This document shows positions 1 through 10,025 of a DNA stretch of 64,000 nt, one piece after another. Each line of letters starts with the position of its first letter. Position 1 is the stretch's first letter. Position numbers and translations under genes: made by a program. Below the pieces are notes generated by a model, which was not told the origin of the DNA, did not search any database, and saw nothing but the letters and a program-made list of their open reading frames with translations. Source of the DNA: Mycobacterium heidelbergense (GTDB taxonomy: Bacteria; Actinomycetota; Actinomycetes; Mycobacteriales; Mycobacteriaceae); assembly GCF_010730745.1 (NCBI RefSeq), contig NZ_AP022615.1:1116001-1180000 (forward strand). The letters run 5' to 3'.

Positions 1-690
1 CACCGTCGTCATCGGAATCACTTGTGCCCCGGCAGATTCCGCGAGGCCGAGGTAGTTCTTCACCAGGGTGTTCTTGGCGCCGTAGCGGCATCCCGTCATG
101 CAGCAGCCGCATTCCAGACAGCCGGTGCGGTCGGGGCCCGCGCCGCCGAAGTACGGATCCGGGACGGTCTTGCCCGGCGCCTTGGTGCCGTCGGGGCCGA
201 AGAACACGCCGACCGGGGTGGGCACGAAGGTGTCGCCGAAGCCCATCTCGTCGGCGACCTCTTTGACGATGCGGTCGGCGTCGGTGAACGTCGGGTTCTT
301 TACCACGCCCAGCATCCGTTGCGCCTGTTCGTAGTGCGGCATCAGCTCGTCGCGCCAGTCGGTGATGTGGGCCCACTGCCGGTCCGTGAAGAACGGCTCC
401 GGCGGCACGTACAACGTGTTGGCATAGTTCAGCGAACCGCCGCCCACCCCGGCCCCGGCCAGGATCATCACGTTGCGCAGCGGGTGGATCCGCTGGATGC
501 CGTAGCAACCGAGCTTGGGCGCCCAGAGGAACTTGCGCAGGTCCCAGGACGTCTCGGCGAACTCCTGGTCGGAGAAGCGGCGGCCCGCCTCCAACACGCC
601 CACCCGATAGCCCTTTTCCGTCAGTCGCAGCGCACTGACACTGCCCCCGAATCCCGAACCGATGATCAGGACGTCGTAATCCGGCCTCAT
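1..690 (-). CDS. choD: GMC-family oxidoreductase ChoD (cholesterol oxidase-like), N-terminal part
   Basis: Only the first 230 codons are in the window; the gene runs off the left edge. The minus-strand reading begins MRPDYDVLIIGSGFGGSVSA, a Rossmann FAD-binding start (GxGxxG), and continues with the GMC stretch GAGVGGGSLNYANT. A cysteine cluster (CLECGCCMTGC) sits near the cut end. ChoD of M. tuberculosis (Rv3409c) has the same start and is about 578 residues. GMC oxidoreductases oxidise alcohols with FAD; ChoD is annotated as a cholesterol oxidase, though its substrate in mycobacteria is debated. The 790-bp gap to guaB3, which is adjacent in M. tuberculosis, carries an 85-bp repeat and a coding remnant. 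Confidence 0.9.
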   Translation of the reverse strand, partial: MRPDYDVLIIGSGFGGSVSALRLTEKGYRVGVLEAGRRFSDQEFAETSWDLRKFLWAPKLGCYGIQRIHPLRNVMILAGAGVGGGSLNYANTLYVPPEPFFTDRQWAHITDWRDELMPHYEQAQRMLGVVKNPTFTDADRIVKEVADEMGFGDTFVPTPVGVFFGPDGTKAPGKTVPDPYFGGAGPDRTGCLECGCCMTGCRYGAKNTLVKNYLGLAESAGAQVIPMTTV

Positions 691-817
691 CTGGGCAGTA
701 TGCCCGCCGTCACACGTTGCCCGCCACGGCCCCCGCGCGTTGGCGATTACCTTTTCTGTGCCGAGATCGACGTTTTGGTGGTGGTCGAATTCGCCCGGGT
801 CAGCGTCGAGTACCGCC

Positions 818-902
818 CGCATCGGTGGTTACCCGCGTGGGGCAATGATGCTGCCTGAAACTTGCTAGCGCATGTGCTATCACGTTGGCGAATCAGTCAT
901 GG
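818..902 (+). repeat. 85-bp dispersed repeat, copy A
   Basis: This 85-bp block is found again, on the opposite strand, at 51184-51268 and 51915-51999. Read in the same sense, copy A differs from them at 3 and 2 positions. It contains the shared stretch ggggcaatgatgctgcctga and a partly symmetric segment around gctagcgcatgtgctatcac. At the other two sites the repeat ends on the ATG of a short reading frame starting MEKFD. Here the ATG is kept but is followed at once by a stop (ATG GCC TGA). Nature unknown: spacer of a toxin array, a mobile fragment, or a control region. Confidence 0.85.
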
Positions 903-1476
903 CCTGACCCGACGAACTTACGAGCGCAACCACTATTTCCCCAACTCGTTTCAGATTCTCCGCCGGGTCGCGCACTGCTCGTTTTGCCGGCCGGTGCCTG
1001 GGACGCTGACGCCGGCGGTGGCTTCATTTCGTTGCGCGGTACGCGGGCGGACGGGTATCCGCCTTTACGTTCGAAACTGTCGTCCCGCTTGTCCTTCTGC
1101 ATGGCGATGTACTCCTGCCTCGACCGTATTATCAAATTACGCATTGTAGAAGTCCAGGTACCTGACTTCGCTCCAACGGATCAGCAGGCCCTTTTCCAGG
1201 CTCTGCGGCAAACCGTCGCCGCCCAGCTCGAAACGACCGTCGGTGGTTAGTTCAACCTGCTCGGCCAGGCAGCACCCACGTCCAGCCGCTCACCGGTCGC
1301 CCTTGACGAAAGTGTCCTGCAACGACGTAGTACCCGTAGAGCCAATATGTGAGCGGGGGGCCACCAACACAGCTGCTCAACTTGACGATCATGACGGGCC
1401 GACGGGCAGTTGTTTGCCACGCTAGCGTGACGCTCGGCGGCGAGAAGCCGCGCGAGGCGGCGAGAGACGGCGAGAA
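903..1476. other. Intergenic stretch without an intact gene
   Basis: Between copy A of the 85-bp repeat and guaB3 no reading frame has both a plausible start and a recognisable product. The exception is a coding-like remnant on the minus strand at 1137-1289, listed separately. This stretch is absent from the M. tuberculosis choD-guaB3 junction as I know it, so it looks inserted. Confidence 0.5.
1137..1289 (-). pseudogene. C-terminal coding remnant of an unrecognised gene
   Basis: Minus-strand frame of about 50 residues without a credible start, ending at TAA (1137-1139). Its tail reads ELGGDGLPQSLEKGLLIRWS and then EVRYLDFYNA. The composition (balanced charged residues, GC-rich third positions) looks like real protein rather than a shadow frame. 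It is bounded upstream by an in-frame stop at 1290-1292. Likely the end of a gene truncated when this junction formed. I do not recognise the family. Confidence 0.35.
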
Positions 1477-2618
1477 TCAGCTCCCGACTGTCAGGCCGAC
1501 CTTCTGGAACTCCTTGAGGTCGCAATAGCCGGCCTTGGCCATCGACCGGCGCAGGCCGCCGACCAGGTTCAGCGTGCCGAACGGGTCGTCGGACGGGCCG
1601 CCCAGCACCCGCTCCAGCGGCGGGCGCTCACCGACGGCGATCTGCAGCAGCGCCCCGCGCGGCAACGACGGGTGCGCCGCCGCGGCCGGCCAGAACCACC
1701 CGCCCCCGAGCGCCTCGGCGGATTCGGCCAGCGGCGTGCCCAGCACCACCGCGTCGGCGCCGCAGGCGATGGCCTTGGCCAGCTCGCCGGAGGTGTGGAT
1801 GTCGCCGTCGGCCAGCACGTGCACGTACCGGCCGCCGGTCTCGTCGAGGTATTCGCGGCGCGCGGCCGCGGCGTCGGCGATCGCGGTGGCCATCGGCACG
1901 CTGATGCCCAGCACCTCGTCGCTGGTGGTCACCCCCCGGGTGGAGCCGTAGCCGACGATGACCCCGGCCGCGCCGGTGCGCATCAGGTGCAGCGCGGTGC
2001 GGTGGTCGAGCACACCGCCGGCCACGACGGGAATGTCGAGCTCGGCAATGAAGGTCTTGAGGTTCAGCGGCTCACCGTCGCTGGCCACCCGCTCGGCCGA
2101 GACGATCGTGCCCTGCACGACCAGCAGGTCGACGCCGGCCGCCACCAGCACCGGCGTCAGCGCCCGGGCGTTCTGCGGGCTGACCCGCACCGCGGTGGTC
2201 ACCCCCGCCTCGCGGATGCGCGCCACCGCCGAGCCCAGCAGGTCGGGGTCCAGCGGCGCCGCGTGCAGCTCCTGCAGCAGCCGGATCGCCGCGGAGGGCT
2301 CGGGCTCCTTCTCGGCGGCCTCGAGCAACTGCGCAATCTTGGCCTCGACGTCGGCATGCCGGCCGATCAGCCCCTCGCCGTTGAGCACGCCCAGCCCGCC
2401 GAGCCGGCCGAGCTCGATCGCGAACTCCGGCGACACCAGCGCATCGGTCGGGTGCGCCAGCACCGGGATCTCGAAGCGGTAGGCGTCGAGCTGCCACGCC
2501 GTCGACACGTCCTGCGACGAGCGGGTGCGCCGCGACGGGACGATGCTGATTTCGCTGAGTTCGTAGGTGCGACGGGCGGCGCGGCCCATCCCGATCTCGA
2601 CCATGGCCAGTTCGCTGT

Positions 2619-2622
<4 letters not shown>
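1477..2622 (-). CDS. guaB3: GuaB3, IMP dehydrogenase-family protein of unknown reaction
   Basis: The 381-residue protein is a TIM barrel of the IMPDH/GMPR family without CBS domains, as in Rv3410c (375 aa). The start used is GTG at 2622, which overlaps the guaB2 stop (GTGA); an internal ATG six codons on gives the M. tuberculosis start MVEIGMG. Where IMPDH has its catalytic cysteine loop (GPGSICTTR in GuaB2 next door) this protein reads VGYGSTRGVTT, with no cysteine. It is therefore unlikely to be a normal IMP dehydrogenase. Phosphate-binding glycines (MRTGAAGVIVG) remain. Co-transcribed downstream of guaB2; role in purine metabolism is inferred only from family and context. Confidence 0.93.
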
Positions 2623-4217
<1,595 letters not shown>

Positions 4218-4379
4218 CGGTGAGGCCCTCCATACGCATGCGGAGTGAGAAGCCCATCCTATCGGCTCGCCCGCCCCCCGGAGTCGCCTGCTCGGGCGTG
4301 CCGCGGGCCCGACACGATACGGAAACGGCGGGTAGCCACCTGCTGGCGCTATGACGGGCCCCCTGCGTAGGCTAGAGGC

Positions 4380-4790
4380 GTGCGTGACCACCTCCCACCG
4401 GGTTTGCCGCCCGACCCGTTCGCCGATGACCCCTGCGATCCGTCGGCGGCGCTGGATGCCGTCGAGCCGGGCCAACCTTTGGATCAGCAGGAGCGGATGG
4501 CGGTCGAGGCTGACCTGGCCGACCTGGCCGTTTACGAGACCCTGTTGGCGCACAAGGGAATTCGCGGACTCGTGGTGTGCTGCGACGAGTGCCAGCAAGA
4601 CCACTACCACGACTGGGACATGTTGCGGGCCAACCTGCTACAGCTACTCATCGACGGCACCGTCCGCCCGCACGAGCCCGCCTACGACCCCGAACCCGAT
4701 TCCTACGTCACCTGGGATTACTGCCGGGGCTACGCCGACGCGTCGCTCAACGAAGCGACGTCGGACGCCGACGGATTTCACCGCCGCTAA
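4380..4790 (+). CDS. DUF5319 protein, small cysteine/histidine protein (Rv3412 type)
   Basis: The 136-residue cytosolic protein starts at GTG (4380) and runs opposite to guaB2 and rsdA. It is the Rv3412 orthologue by sequence and position. The core segment VVCCDECQQDHYHDWDM has three Cys and two His in 17 residues, which suggests a metal site. A second conserved part is YDPEPDSYVTWDYCRGYADA. No function is known to me. It lies alone between the divergent guaB2 start and the sigD/rsdA operon end. Confidence 0.88.
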   Translation: MRDHLPPGLPPDPFADDPCDPSAALDAVEPGQPLDQQERMAVEADLADLAVYETLLAHKGIRGLVVCCDECQQDHYHDWDMLRANLLQLLIDGTVRPHEPAYDPEPDSYVTWDYCRGYADASLNEATSDADGFHRR

Positions 4791-4817
4791 CGCCCGGCCC
4801 CGCCTGACCGACTCGCC

Positions 4818-5615
4818 TTAGGGTGAGTCGTCCGGTGCCTGCGGGGGCGGCGTGGTCGTGTGCCCGTGGTGGCGATGCCGGCCGGAAGATGGGCTCGGTG
4901 ACGGGCTGGGCGACGCGCTCGGTGTCGTCGTGCTGGCCACCGTCGGCGGTTTGCTGGTCGGGGTGGTCGAGTCGACCGGAGCGCTCGGCGGCCTCGTCGC
5001 GGACGCCGGCAGCGTCGCGTTCGGGTTGCGCGATTCGATCCTCGCATTCAGCAGGTCCACCTCGTCCATCAGGGCGTTCCGGCTGGCCCCGTCGTTCATC
5101 GACTGCACGGCGCTGCTGACCTCGGCCAGCTGATTTTGGGCCTCGATCCATTGGCCCTGGTCGATCATTTGCTGAACCTTCGCCAGCTCGGCCTTGGCGG
5201 ACAACGTGATCTGACCGTCGTTGACCCGCGGCTGGTCGAAGAACATCGCGTGCAGGCCGTACAGCGCATCCCCGGGACGGGCCTCGACCACCATGGCGCC
5301 GAACCCGCTCAGCACCAACAGCGTCGCGGCGACCGATCCGATCGTCGCCATGCCGCGGCGCGCGTGCCGGCGCTCGGCTATTCCGGTGCGCAGCGCCTCG
5401 ACGGCCTCCTCCGGCGACACCAGCGCACTGGCCGGCGGCCATCGCAGGTCGTCGCGCCAGTCCTCCAGCAGGACGGCCAGCGCTTCGAAATTGGGGTCGT
5501 TGAAGTCGTCCAGATCGACCGGCCGGCGGTCGGCGAGCGCGTTGATGAGCAGATCGGTGCGGGCCAACTCGTCCAGGGCCGGTTGGTCCGGCAGCGCATA
5601 ACCGGGATCAGGCAT
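4818..5615 (-). CDS. rsdA: Anti-sigma-D factor RsdA
   Basis: The 265-residue membrane protein (Rv3413c type) binds and holds SigD. The N-terminal cytoplasmic region (about 1-85, including DLDDFNDPNFEALAVLLEDW) is the sigma-binding part. One transmembrane helix spans about residues 89-110 (TIGSVAATLLVLSGFGAMVV). An extracytoplasmic helical region (about 115-205) and a low-complexity Ser/Pro/Thr tail ending in His-rich RHRHHGH follow. The start at 5615 (MPDPGYALP) overlaps the sigD stop by eight bases, the usual coupling of sigma and anti-sigma genes. Confidence 0.92.
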   Translation of the reverse strand: MPDPGYALPDQPALDELARTDLLINALADRRPVDLDDFNDPNFEALAVLLEDWRDDLRWPPASALVSPEEAVEALRTGIAERRHARRGMATIGSVAATLLVLSGFGAMVVEARPGDALYGLHAMFFDQPRVNDGQITLSAKAELAKVQQMIDQGQWIEAQNQLAEVSSAVQSMNDGASRNALMDEVDLLNARIESRNPNATLPASATRPPSAPVDSTTPTSKPPTVASTTTPSASPSPSPSPSSGRHRHHGHTTTPPPQAPDDSP

Positions 5616-6201
5616 AGTCACCTGCCGCGACGATTTCGGACTTGAGCCGGGACAGCGCCCGGTGCTGGGCCACGCGGACCGCTCCGGGGGTGGCGCCGAC
5701 GGCGGCGGCGGTCTCCTCGGCGGACAGGCCGACGACCACACGCAGGATCAGGATCTCGCGCTGCTTGGCGGGCAGGATCTCGAGCAATTCGTTCATGCGG
5801 CTCACCGAGTCGGCTTCGAGCGCCCGCTGCTCCGGGCCCGCGTCGGGCGACCAGCGCTCCGGAACCGTCTCGGCGGGATAGGCGCGGTCACGGCCGGCCG
5901 CCCGATGGGCGTCGGCGACCTTGTGGGCCGCGATGCCGTACAGGAACGCCAGGAAGGGGCGCCCCCGCTCCCGGTAACGCGGCAGTGCCGTAATGGTGGC
6001 CAAGCACACCTCCTGAGCCACGTCGTCTGCTGACAGGCCACCCCGGTCGACCGTGCCGACTCGCGCTCGGCAATATCGCACGACAATCGGACGGATGGTC
6101 TCCAGCACCTCCCGCAGTGCGTTCCGGTCTCCCGCCACGGCCTCCGCAACCACAGCGTCGAGACGTTCCCCTTGCATTGTCATCGACGGCGGTAGCTCCA
6201 A
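5608..6201 (-). CDS. sigD: ECF RNA polymerase sigma factor SigD
   Basis: The 197-residue sigma-70 family factor has region 2 (SADDVAQEVCLATITALPRY, FLAFLYGIAAHKVADAHR) and region 4 (LPAKQREILILRVVVGLS, then ETAAAVGATPGAVRVAQHRA). It directs transcription of a starvation-linked regulon in M. tuberculosis (Rv3414c, 212 aa). The frame is open upstream to a stop but contains no ATG or GTG, so the start is TTG at 6201 or the ATG at 6183 (MTMQGERLD). Followed by rsdA with an eight-base overlap. Confidence 0.94.
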   Translation of the reverse strand: MELPPSMTMQGERLDAVVAEAVAGDRNALREVLETIRPIVVRYCRARVGTVDRGGLSADDVAQEVCLATITALPRYRERGRPFLAFLYGIAAHKVADAHRAAGRDRAYPAETVPERWSPDAGPEQRALEADSVSRMNELLEILPAKQREILILRVVVGLSAEETAAAVGATPGAVRVAQHRALSRLKSEIVAAGDYA

Positions 6202-6264
6202 CGTTACGAATGGGACACATCGCGGGCTAACTAACGAACTGACAATAACGGTCGGAAGGCCGAT

Positions 6265-7095
6265 TCAAGCGGAACGCCACGCGCCCCCGGCGCGCCGCAC
6301 CTGGCCTGCGCAGACATCTCGAATTTCCAGCAGCTTTTGGGCCGAAAATGTGACACTTTCGATGTCGATCAGCAAGCAGGCCAGCGCCCAGCGGAGCGGT
6401 ATCAGGCCCAGGCAGCCGGTGGCGTCCAACGCCGCCTCCGCGACCGTGCGGGCGCGGTCGACGTCGCCGGCGCTGCACAGGGCCGCGGCCAGCACGACGT
6501 CGCTTTTGACCCGATGCCGGGCCGACGGCTGTCCCATCGCCCGCGACAGCTCGACGGCCTCCTCGGCGTGCCGCACGGCCGATTCACCGTCGCCGGAGGC
6601 CATCGCCAGCTCGGCGGCCACCCACCCGCGGCGCACCGGCAGCCGGTCCGGCACCACGCCGGGCCGCGTGTCCACCCGAGCCAACAACGTTGCCGCGGCG
6701 GCGAAGCGGCCGACGCCCAGCGCGTCGGCCGCCAGTCCGATCAGCGCGTCAGCGCAGGCTTCGGGATCCGCGCCGGCCAGCGTCAGGGCGCGCCCGTCCC
6801 ACCCCCGCGCCAACGTGTGCCAGCCGAGCTGGCGCAGAAACGATCCCCGCGTGCTGTGGGCCAACGAGAGCAACTCGGGCGACGGCAGGCCGCGTCGCAG
6901 CGTGTCCAGGTCGCGGTAGGCGCTGCCGTAGCGGCCCTGCCCGCCCGCGGCGACGGCGCGCAACCAGAGTTGCTGTGGCGTGGTCGCGGCGGGCAGCGGC
7001 CAGCTGCCGGGTTGGTCCCCGAAGGCGGCGGCGACCAACTTTCGCTGAATCATCGACGTGCGGCTAGTTTCAATCACGGTGATAGTAGTAAACAC
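6265..7095 (-). CDS. TPR-like protein of the Rv3415c type
   Basis: The 276-residue soluble protein is built from alanine/leucine-rich helical hairpins resembling tetratricopeptide repeats (ACADALIGLAADALGVGRFA, RHAEEAVELSRAMGQPSARH). It is the Rv3415c orthologue by order (between sigD and whiB3). GTG at 7095 gives MFTTITVIETSRTSMIQRK; the ATG at 7053 (MIQRKLVAAAFG) is an equally good start. No catalytic motif is visible, so a scaffold or regulatory partner role is a guess from fold. Divergent from whiB3. Confidence 0.85.
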   Translation of the reverse strand: MFTTITVIETSRTSMIQRKLVAAAFGDQPGSWPLPAATTPQQLWLRAVAAGGQGRYGSAYRDLDTLRRGLPSPELLSLAHSTRGSFLRQLGWHTLARGWDGRALTLAGADPEACADALIGLAADALGVGRFAAAATLLARVDTRPGVVPDRLPVRRGWVAAELAMASGDGESAVRHAEEAVELSRAMGQPSARHRVKSDVVLAAALCSAGDVDRARTVAEAALDATGCLGLIPLRWALACLLIDIESVTFSAQKLLEIRDVCAGQVRRAGGAWRSA

Positions 7096-7443
7096 TTCGT
7101 GGTGTCTGCGTTACCGAACTGTTAATCACAATCGACCGTGTACTAATTGCTGTCTCCACTTCCTCGGGTCCTGAGCTGGGAAATCTCGGTTCGGTCAAGT
7201 GCCTGGTAGCAGGGTCCTTGGTCGGCAAATGGGTCCTAGATGAACGGTGAGTTAATTCTGCTACAACGCTTATATATTTTGCCGGGCTAAGTGGCTATTG
7301 ACGGAAATTCGCCGTCGCCCCTAAGTTCTACGGTTGACGGGTAGTCATCGGTGACGCCACCCCAAAATCAGTTGCACAATCGTTATTCGGACGCTTCGCG
7401 AACCTGACCATCTGGGCGTGCCGTGCAGAGAGGGAACGATCCA
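7096..7443. promoter_or_regulatory. Long divergent control region upstream of whiB3
   Basis: These 348 bases hold no gene. They are more AT-rich than their surroundings (for example the stretch around 7257-7280) and contain a small dyad GACGG-N7-CCGTC at 7299-7315. WhiB3 is known to be under complex control in M. tuberculosis (PhoP and others); I could not confidently place a PhoP direct repeat or a -10/-35 pair here. Confidence 0.5.
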
Positions 7444-7740
7444 ATGCCACAGCCGGAGCAGCTACCCGGGCCCAACGCCGACATCTGGAACTGGCAACTG
7501 CAAGGCCTGTGCCGCGGTGTTGACTCGTCGATGTTTTTCCACCCGGACGGCGAGCGTGGCCGCGCCCGCATGCAGCGCGAGCAACGCGCGAAGGAGATGT
7601 GCCGGCACTGCCCGGTGATCGCGGAGTGCCGTTCCCATGCGCTGGAAGTCGGTGAGCCGTACGGCGTCTGGGGCGGCCTGTCGGAAGCCGAGCGCGAGTT
7701 GCTGCTGAAGGGCGACGTCGGCCGCCGCCGGTCGGCCTGA
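7444..7740 (+). CDS. whiB3: Iron-sulfur redox regulator WhiB3
   Basis: The 98-residue Wbl-family protein is nearly identical to Rv3416 over its first 95 residues. The four cluster-binding cysteines are C23, C53, C56 and C62 (CxxC within EMCRHCPVIAEC), followed by the signature GVWGG (74-78) that contacts region 4 of SigA. It senses O2 and NO through a 4Fe-4S cluster and controls lipid anabolism and redox balance. The ATG at 7444 (MPQPEQLPGP) is preferred over an upstream in-frame ATG at 7423 because it matches M. tuberculosis and follows GAGAGGG. The C-terminal tail is shorter than in M. tuberculosis. Confidence 0.96.
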   Translation: MPQPEQLPGPNADIWNWQLQGLCRGVDSSMFFHPDGERGRARMQREQRAKEMCRHCPVIAECRSHALEVGEPYGVWGGLSEAERELLLKGDVGRRRSA

Positions 7741-7896
7741 TCGCGCGCATCCAGCTGAGCGAAATCGCGATAGCGGACATCGTGTGCTGAGCGGTGCCCT
7801 TCTGCCTTGGCGGCCTTGTCGATAACCGGGGTCTCGGCGGTGCCTGGTTTAACCCGTCCGCCGAGGCCTGCCGGGGCCTTCGGGGTCGGCCCCAGA

Positions 7897-7928
7897 ATCA
7901 TGTTTAGCTGATATCAGTTAAACATGAT
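7897..7928. promoter_or_regulatory. 32-bp palindromic operator of the HigBA-like pair
   Basis: This is a near-perfect palindrome centred on GATATC (7910-7915), with only one mismatched pair in 16. The outer arms read ATCATGTTTA and TAAACATGAT. It ends three bases before the first ATG of the toxin gene and overlaps the expected promoter. Toxin-antitoxin operons are normally repressed by their antitoxin at such dyads, so autoregulation by the HTH antitoxin at 8351-8659 is inferred. Confidence 0.75.
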
Positions 7929-7931
7929 AAC

Positions 7932-8354
7932 ATGTGCTACATGCGGAAATGGGAGGTCGATCTGACCCTCATCGAAGCCTGGATGGACGCGCTCGACGAC
8001 GACGAATACGACAACTTGATAGCAGCGCTGGAGCAGTTGGAGGAACACGGCCCAGTAACCCGGCGACCGTTCGTGGACACCATCGAGGGGTCAAAGCATC
8101 CGAACATGAAAGAGCTTCGTCCGCGCGCCACGAAGGCCGGAGCCTACATTCGTGTGCTGTTCGCCTTCGATATCAGATCGCGGGCAATCATGCTGATCGC
8201 TGGAGACAAGGCGGGGAATTGGTCCAAGTGGTATGCCAAGCACATCCCCATCGCCGACGACCTGTTCACTGCCCATCAGAAGGGTCTGCATAGGGAGGAA
8301 GCCGAAGCAACCAAAGCCATGAATCCGAAGGCAAGGAAGGGGAAGAAACGATGA
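7932..8354 (+). CDS. HigB/RelE-superfamily toxin (Gp49-like)
   Basis: The 140-residue protein belongs to the phage-derived Gp49-like/HigB family: a short N-terminal helix, then KELRPRATKAGAYIRVLFAF and a C-terminal strand-helix ending at DLFTAHQKGL. HigB toxins are ribosome-dependent mRNA endonucleases. The tail (GLHREEAEATKAMNPKARKG) is basic. Two in-frame ATGs (7932 and 7941, MRKWEVDL) are possible; the second is a more usual start for the family. It overlaps the antitoxin gene by four bases (ATGA). The toxin-first order fits HigBA. M. tuberculosis Rv3182/Rv3183 is a similar pair elsewhere. Confidence 0.87.
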   Translation: MCYMRKWEVDLTLIEAWMDALDDDEYDNLIAALEQLEEHGPVTRRPFVDTIEGSKHPNMKELRPRATKAGAYIRVLFAFDIRSRAIMLIAGDKAGNWSKWYAKHIPIADDLFTAHQKGLHREEAEATKAMNPKARKGKKR

Positions 8355-8659
8355 CCAATCTCGACGATATGCGCCGTCGTCGCCCGGGCAACCGGACCCG
8401 TATTGACGCGATCAAGGCCGAGATGGACCGCGAAGTCACCCAGTATCGTCTCCGTGAACTGCGCGAGGCCGCTGGCTTCACGCAGACGACCCTCGCTGCG
8501 GCTATTGGCGTTGGCCAGAACCGTGTCTCCCAGATGGAGCACGGCGAGCTGGGCACTAGTCGTGTGGACACTCTCCGTAGGTACGTTGAGGCGACGGGCG
8601 GTGAACTGGAGGTCTCCGTGAAGCGTCCGGACGGTTCACGGGTCCTCCTAAGTCTCTAG
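8351..8659 (+). CDS. HigA-type HTH (Xre family) antitoxin
   Basis: The 102-residue protein carries a Cro/C1 helix-turn-helix at about residues 33-87 (LREAAGFTQTTLAAAIGVGQ, then NRVSQMEHG). It should neutralise the upstream toxin and bind the 32-bp palindrome at 7897-7928. The start overlaps the toxin stop by four bases. Its last 12 bases overlap, tail to tail, with the end of the cytochrome P450 gene on the other strand. Confidence 0.9.
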   Translation: MTNLDDMRRRRPGNRTRIDAIKAEMDREVTQYRLRELREAAGFTQTTLAAAIGVGQNRVSQMEHGELGTSRVDTLRRYVEATGGELEVSVKRPDGSRVLLSL

Positions 8660-9862
8660 CTGCATCCCGACCCAGCTCAGTGGCAGCGACTTGAGCGCGA
8701 AACTCTTCGACGGGAACTTGATCTCGGGGGTGTAGCCCTGCGGCAGTTCGAAGTCGGGGATCTGCCTGAGCCACTCGTCGACAATGATGGTCAGTTCGAT
8801 CCGCGCCAGGTGGGAACCCAGGCAGCGGTGCACTCCGCCGCCAAATCCCCAGTGCCGGTGCATCTTTCCATCCATGACCAGGTTGTCGGTGGAGATCGCG
8901 TCGGTGCCGTCGCGGTTGATCGCGGCCGTGCACAACCGCACCGGTGTGCCGGGCGGAAGCGTCATGCCGCCGACGTTGACGAAGTCGGTGGTCACCCGGG
9001 CCGCCAGCGGCGCCGACGGCTCAAGCCGGACGATCTCTTCGATGAAAACCCTGGTCTGCTCCGGTTTCTCGCGAAGCTCTTGGCGCAGCCGCGGCCTACG
9101 GGCCAATTCATAGAGTGAGAAACCGATCGCCGCGGCTACCGTGTCCAGGCCGGACAGGATCAGCAGGTGGCTCATGCCGAGCAGCTCGAGGTCGCTCAGG
9201 TCACCCGGATCGGCCATCACCTGCGACAACATGTCAGAGCCCGGGCTCTGCCGGCGTCGTTGAATAGCGTCGGCGAAATACGCCAACAGCGCGTTACCTT
9301 CGGGCTTGCCGTCCACCGCGGCGTCCTTCCAGGCGATCACGCTGTCTCGGTCCTCCTGTGGCAGCCCGTAGAGGTCCATGAACACCCCATAGGGGTACAG
9401 GCGCGCGAAGTCCGCCATCGCCTCGCACCCGTTTCGGCCGGCAAGGGCGGCGATCATGTCAGTGGCGTGGCGCTGCATCACCGGCCGGGATTTCGCCAGT
9501 GCCTGCGGGCTGAAGTGCGGCTGCAGGACCTTGCGGTAGCGGGTGTGCTCGGGAGGGTCGAACGCCGAGGGCAACACCGGCACCGGGCTGCCGGGAGGCT
9601 GGAGCGCCAGTTGTGCCGAGAAGAGCTTGGGTTGGCATAGGGCCGCCAGCACGTCCTCGCGGCGGGTCAGGTAGTAGGCGCCGTTCATGAACACGACCGG
9701 CCCGGCGTCCCGCAACGCCTTCCATCCGGCACCTCGATCGGCGGCCATCGGCAACGCGGAATGCTCCAGCCGCGGCAGGTGAAACGTGCCCGGCGTACTT
9801 TCGCCGACACCGCCACCCGCGTGGGTTAGACCTGAGTTAGCTTCTCGCACACCAAAATTCAT
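8648..9862 (-). CDS. Cytochrome P450
   Basis: The 404-residue soluble bacterial-type P450 has all core motifs: I-helix oxygen-binding segment LILSGLDTVAAAIGF, the ExxR pair in EEIVRLEPSAP, and the heme loop FGGGVHRCLG with the proximal cysteine at residue 347. The length is normal. The CYP family cannot be assigned by eye, and the substrate is unknown. It lies inside the accessory segment between whiB3 and groEL1 and has no ferredoxin or reductase gene next to it. Its 3' end overlaps the antitoxin gene by 12 bases. Confidence 0.93.
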   Translation of the reverse strand: MNFGVREANSGLTHAGGGVGESTPGTFHLPRLEHSALPMAADRGAGWKALRDAGPVVFMNGAYYLTRREDVLAALCQPKLFSAQLALQPPGSPVPVLPSAFDPPEHTRYRKVLQPHFSPQALAKSRPVMQRHATDMIAALAGRNGCEAMADFARLYPYGVFMDLYGLPQEDRDSVIAWKDAAVDGKPEGNALLAYFADAIQRRRQSPGSDMLSQVMADPGDLSDLELLGMSHLLILSGLDTVAAAIGFSLYELARRPRLRQELREKPEQTRVFIEEIVRLEPSAPLAARVTTDFVNVGGMTLPPGTPVRLCTAAINRDGTDAISTDNLVMDGKMHRHWGFGGGVHRCLGSHLARIELTIIVDEWLRQIPDFELPQGYTPEIKFPSKSFALKSLPLSWVGMQLET

Positions 9863-10025
9863 CGTGACTCTTCTTCGAAGACAGACGTGGGGAAATAGAC
9901 CGACGCGGTGGGCGTCGTGTTTTCTGGTCGGACGGCGTGGCCCGCTACAGCTGCGGGCGATTCAGCACGAGCGCGTCGGCCTCACAGGGCCGGGTCGGAC
10001 GGCACGACAGCGCGCCGCCGGCCTA

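Noticed and set aside
22..858. Long plus-strand open frame over the choD start region
   Set aside because: It is the complement of choD, whose minus-strand reading has clear FAD motifs; codon pattern and composition fit a shadow frame.
4218..4610. N-terminal extension of guaB2 to an upstream start at 4610
   Set aside because: It would overlap the divergent DUF5319 gene and its promoter; the start at 4217 has a ribosome site and matches M. tuberculosis.
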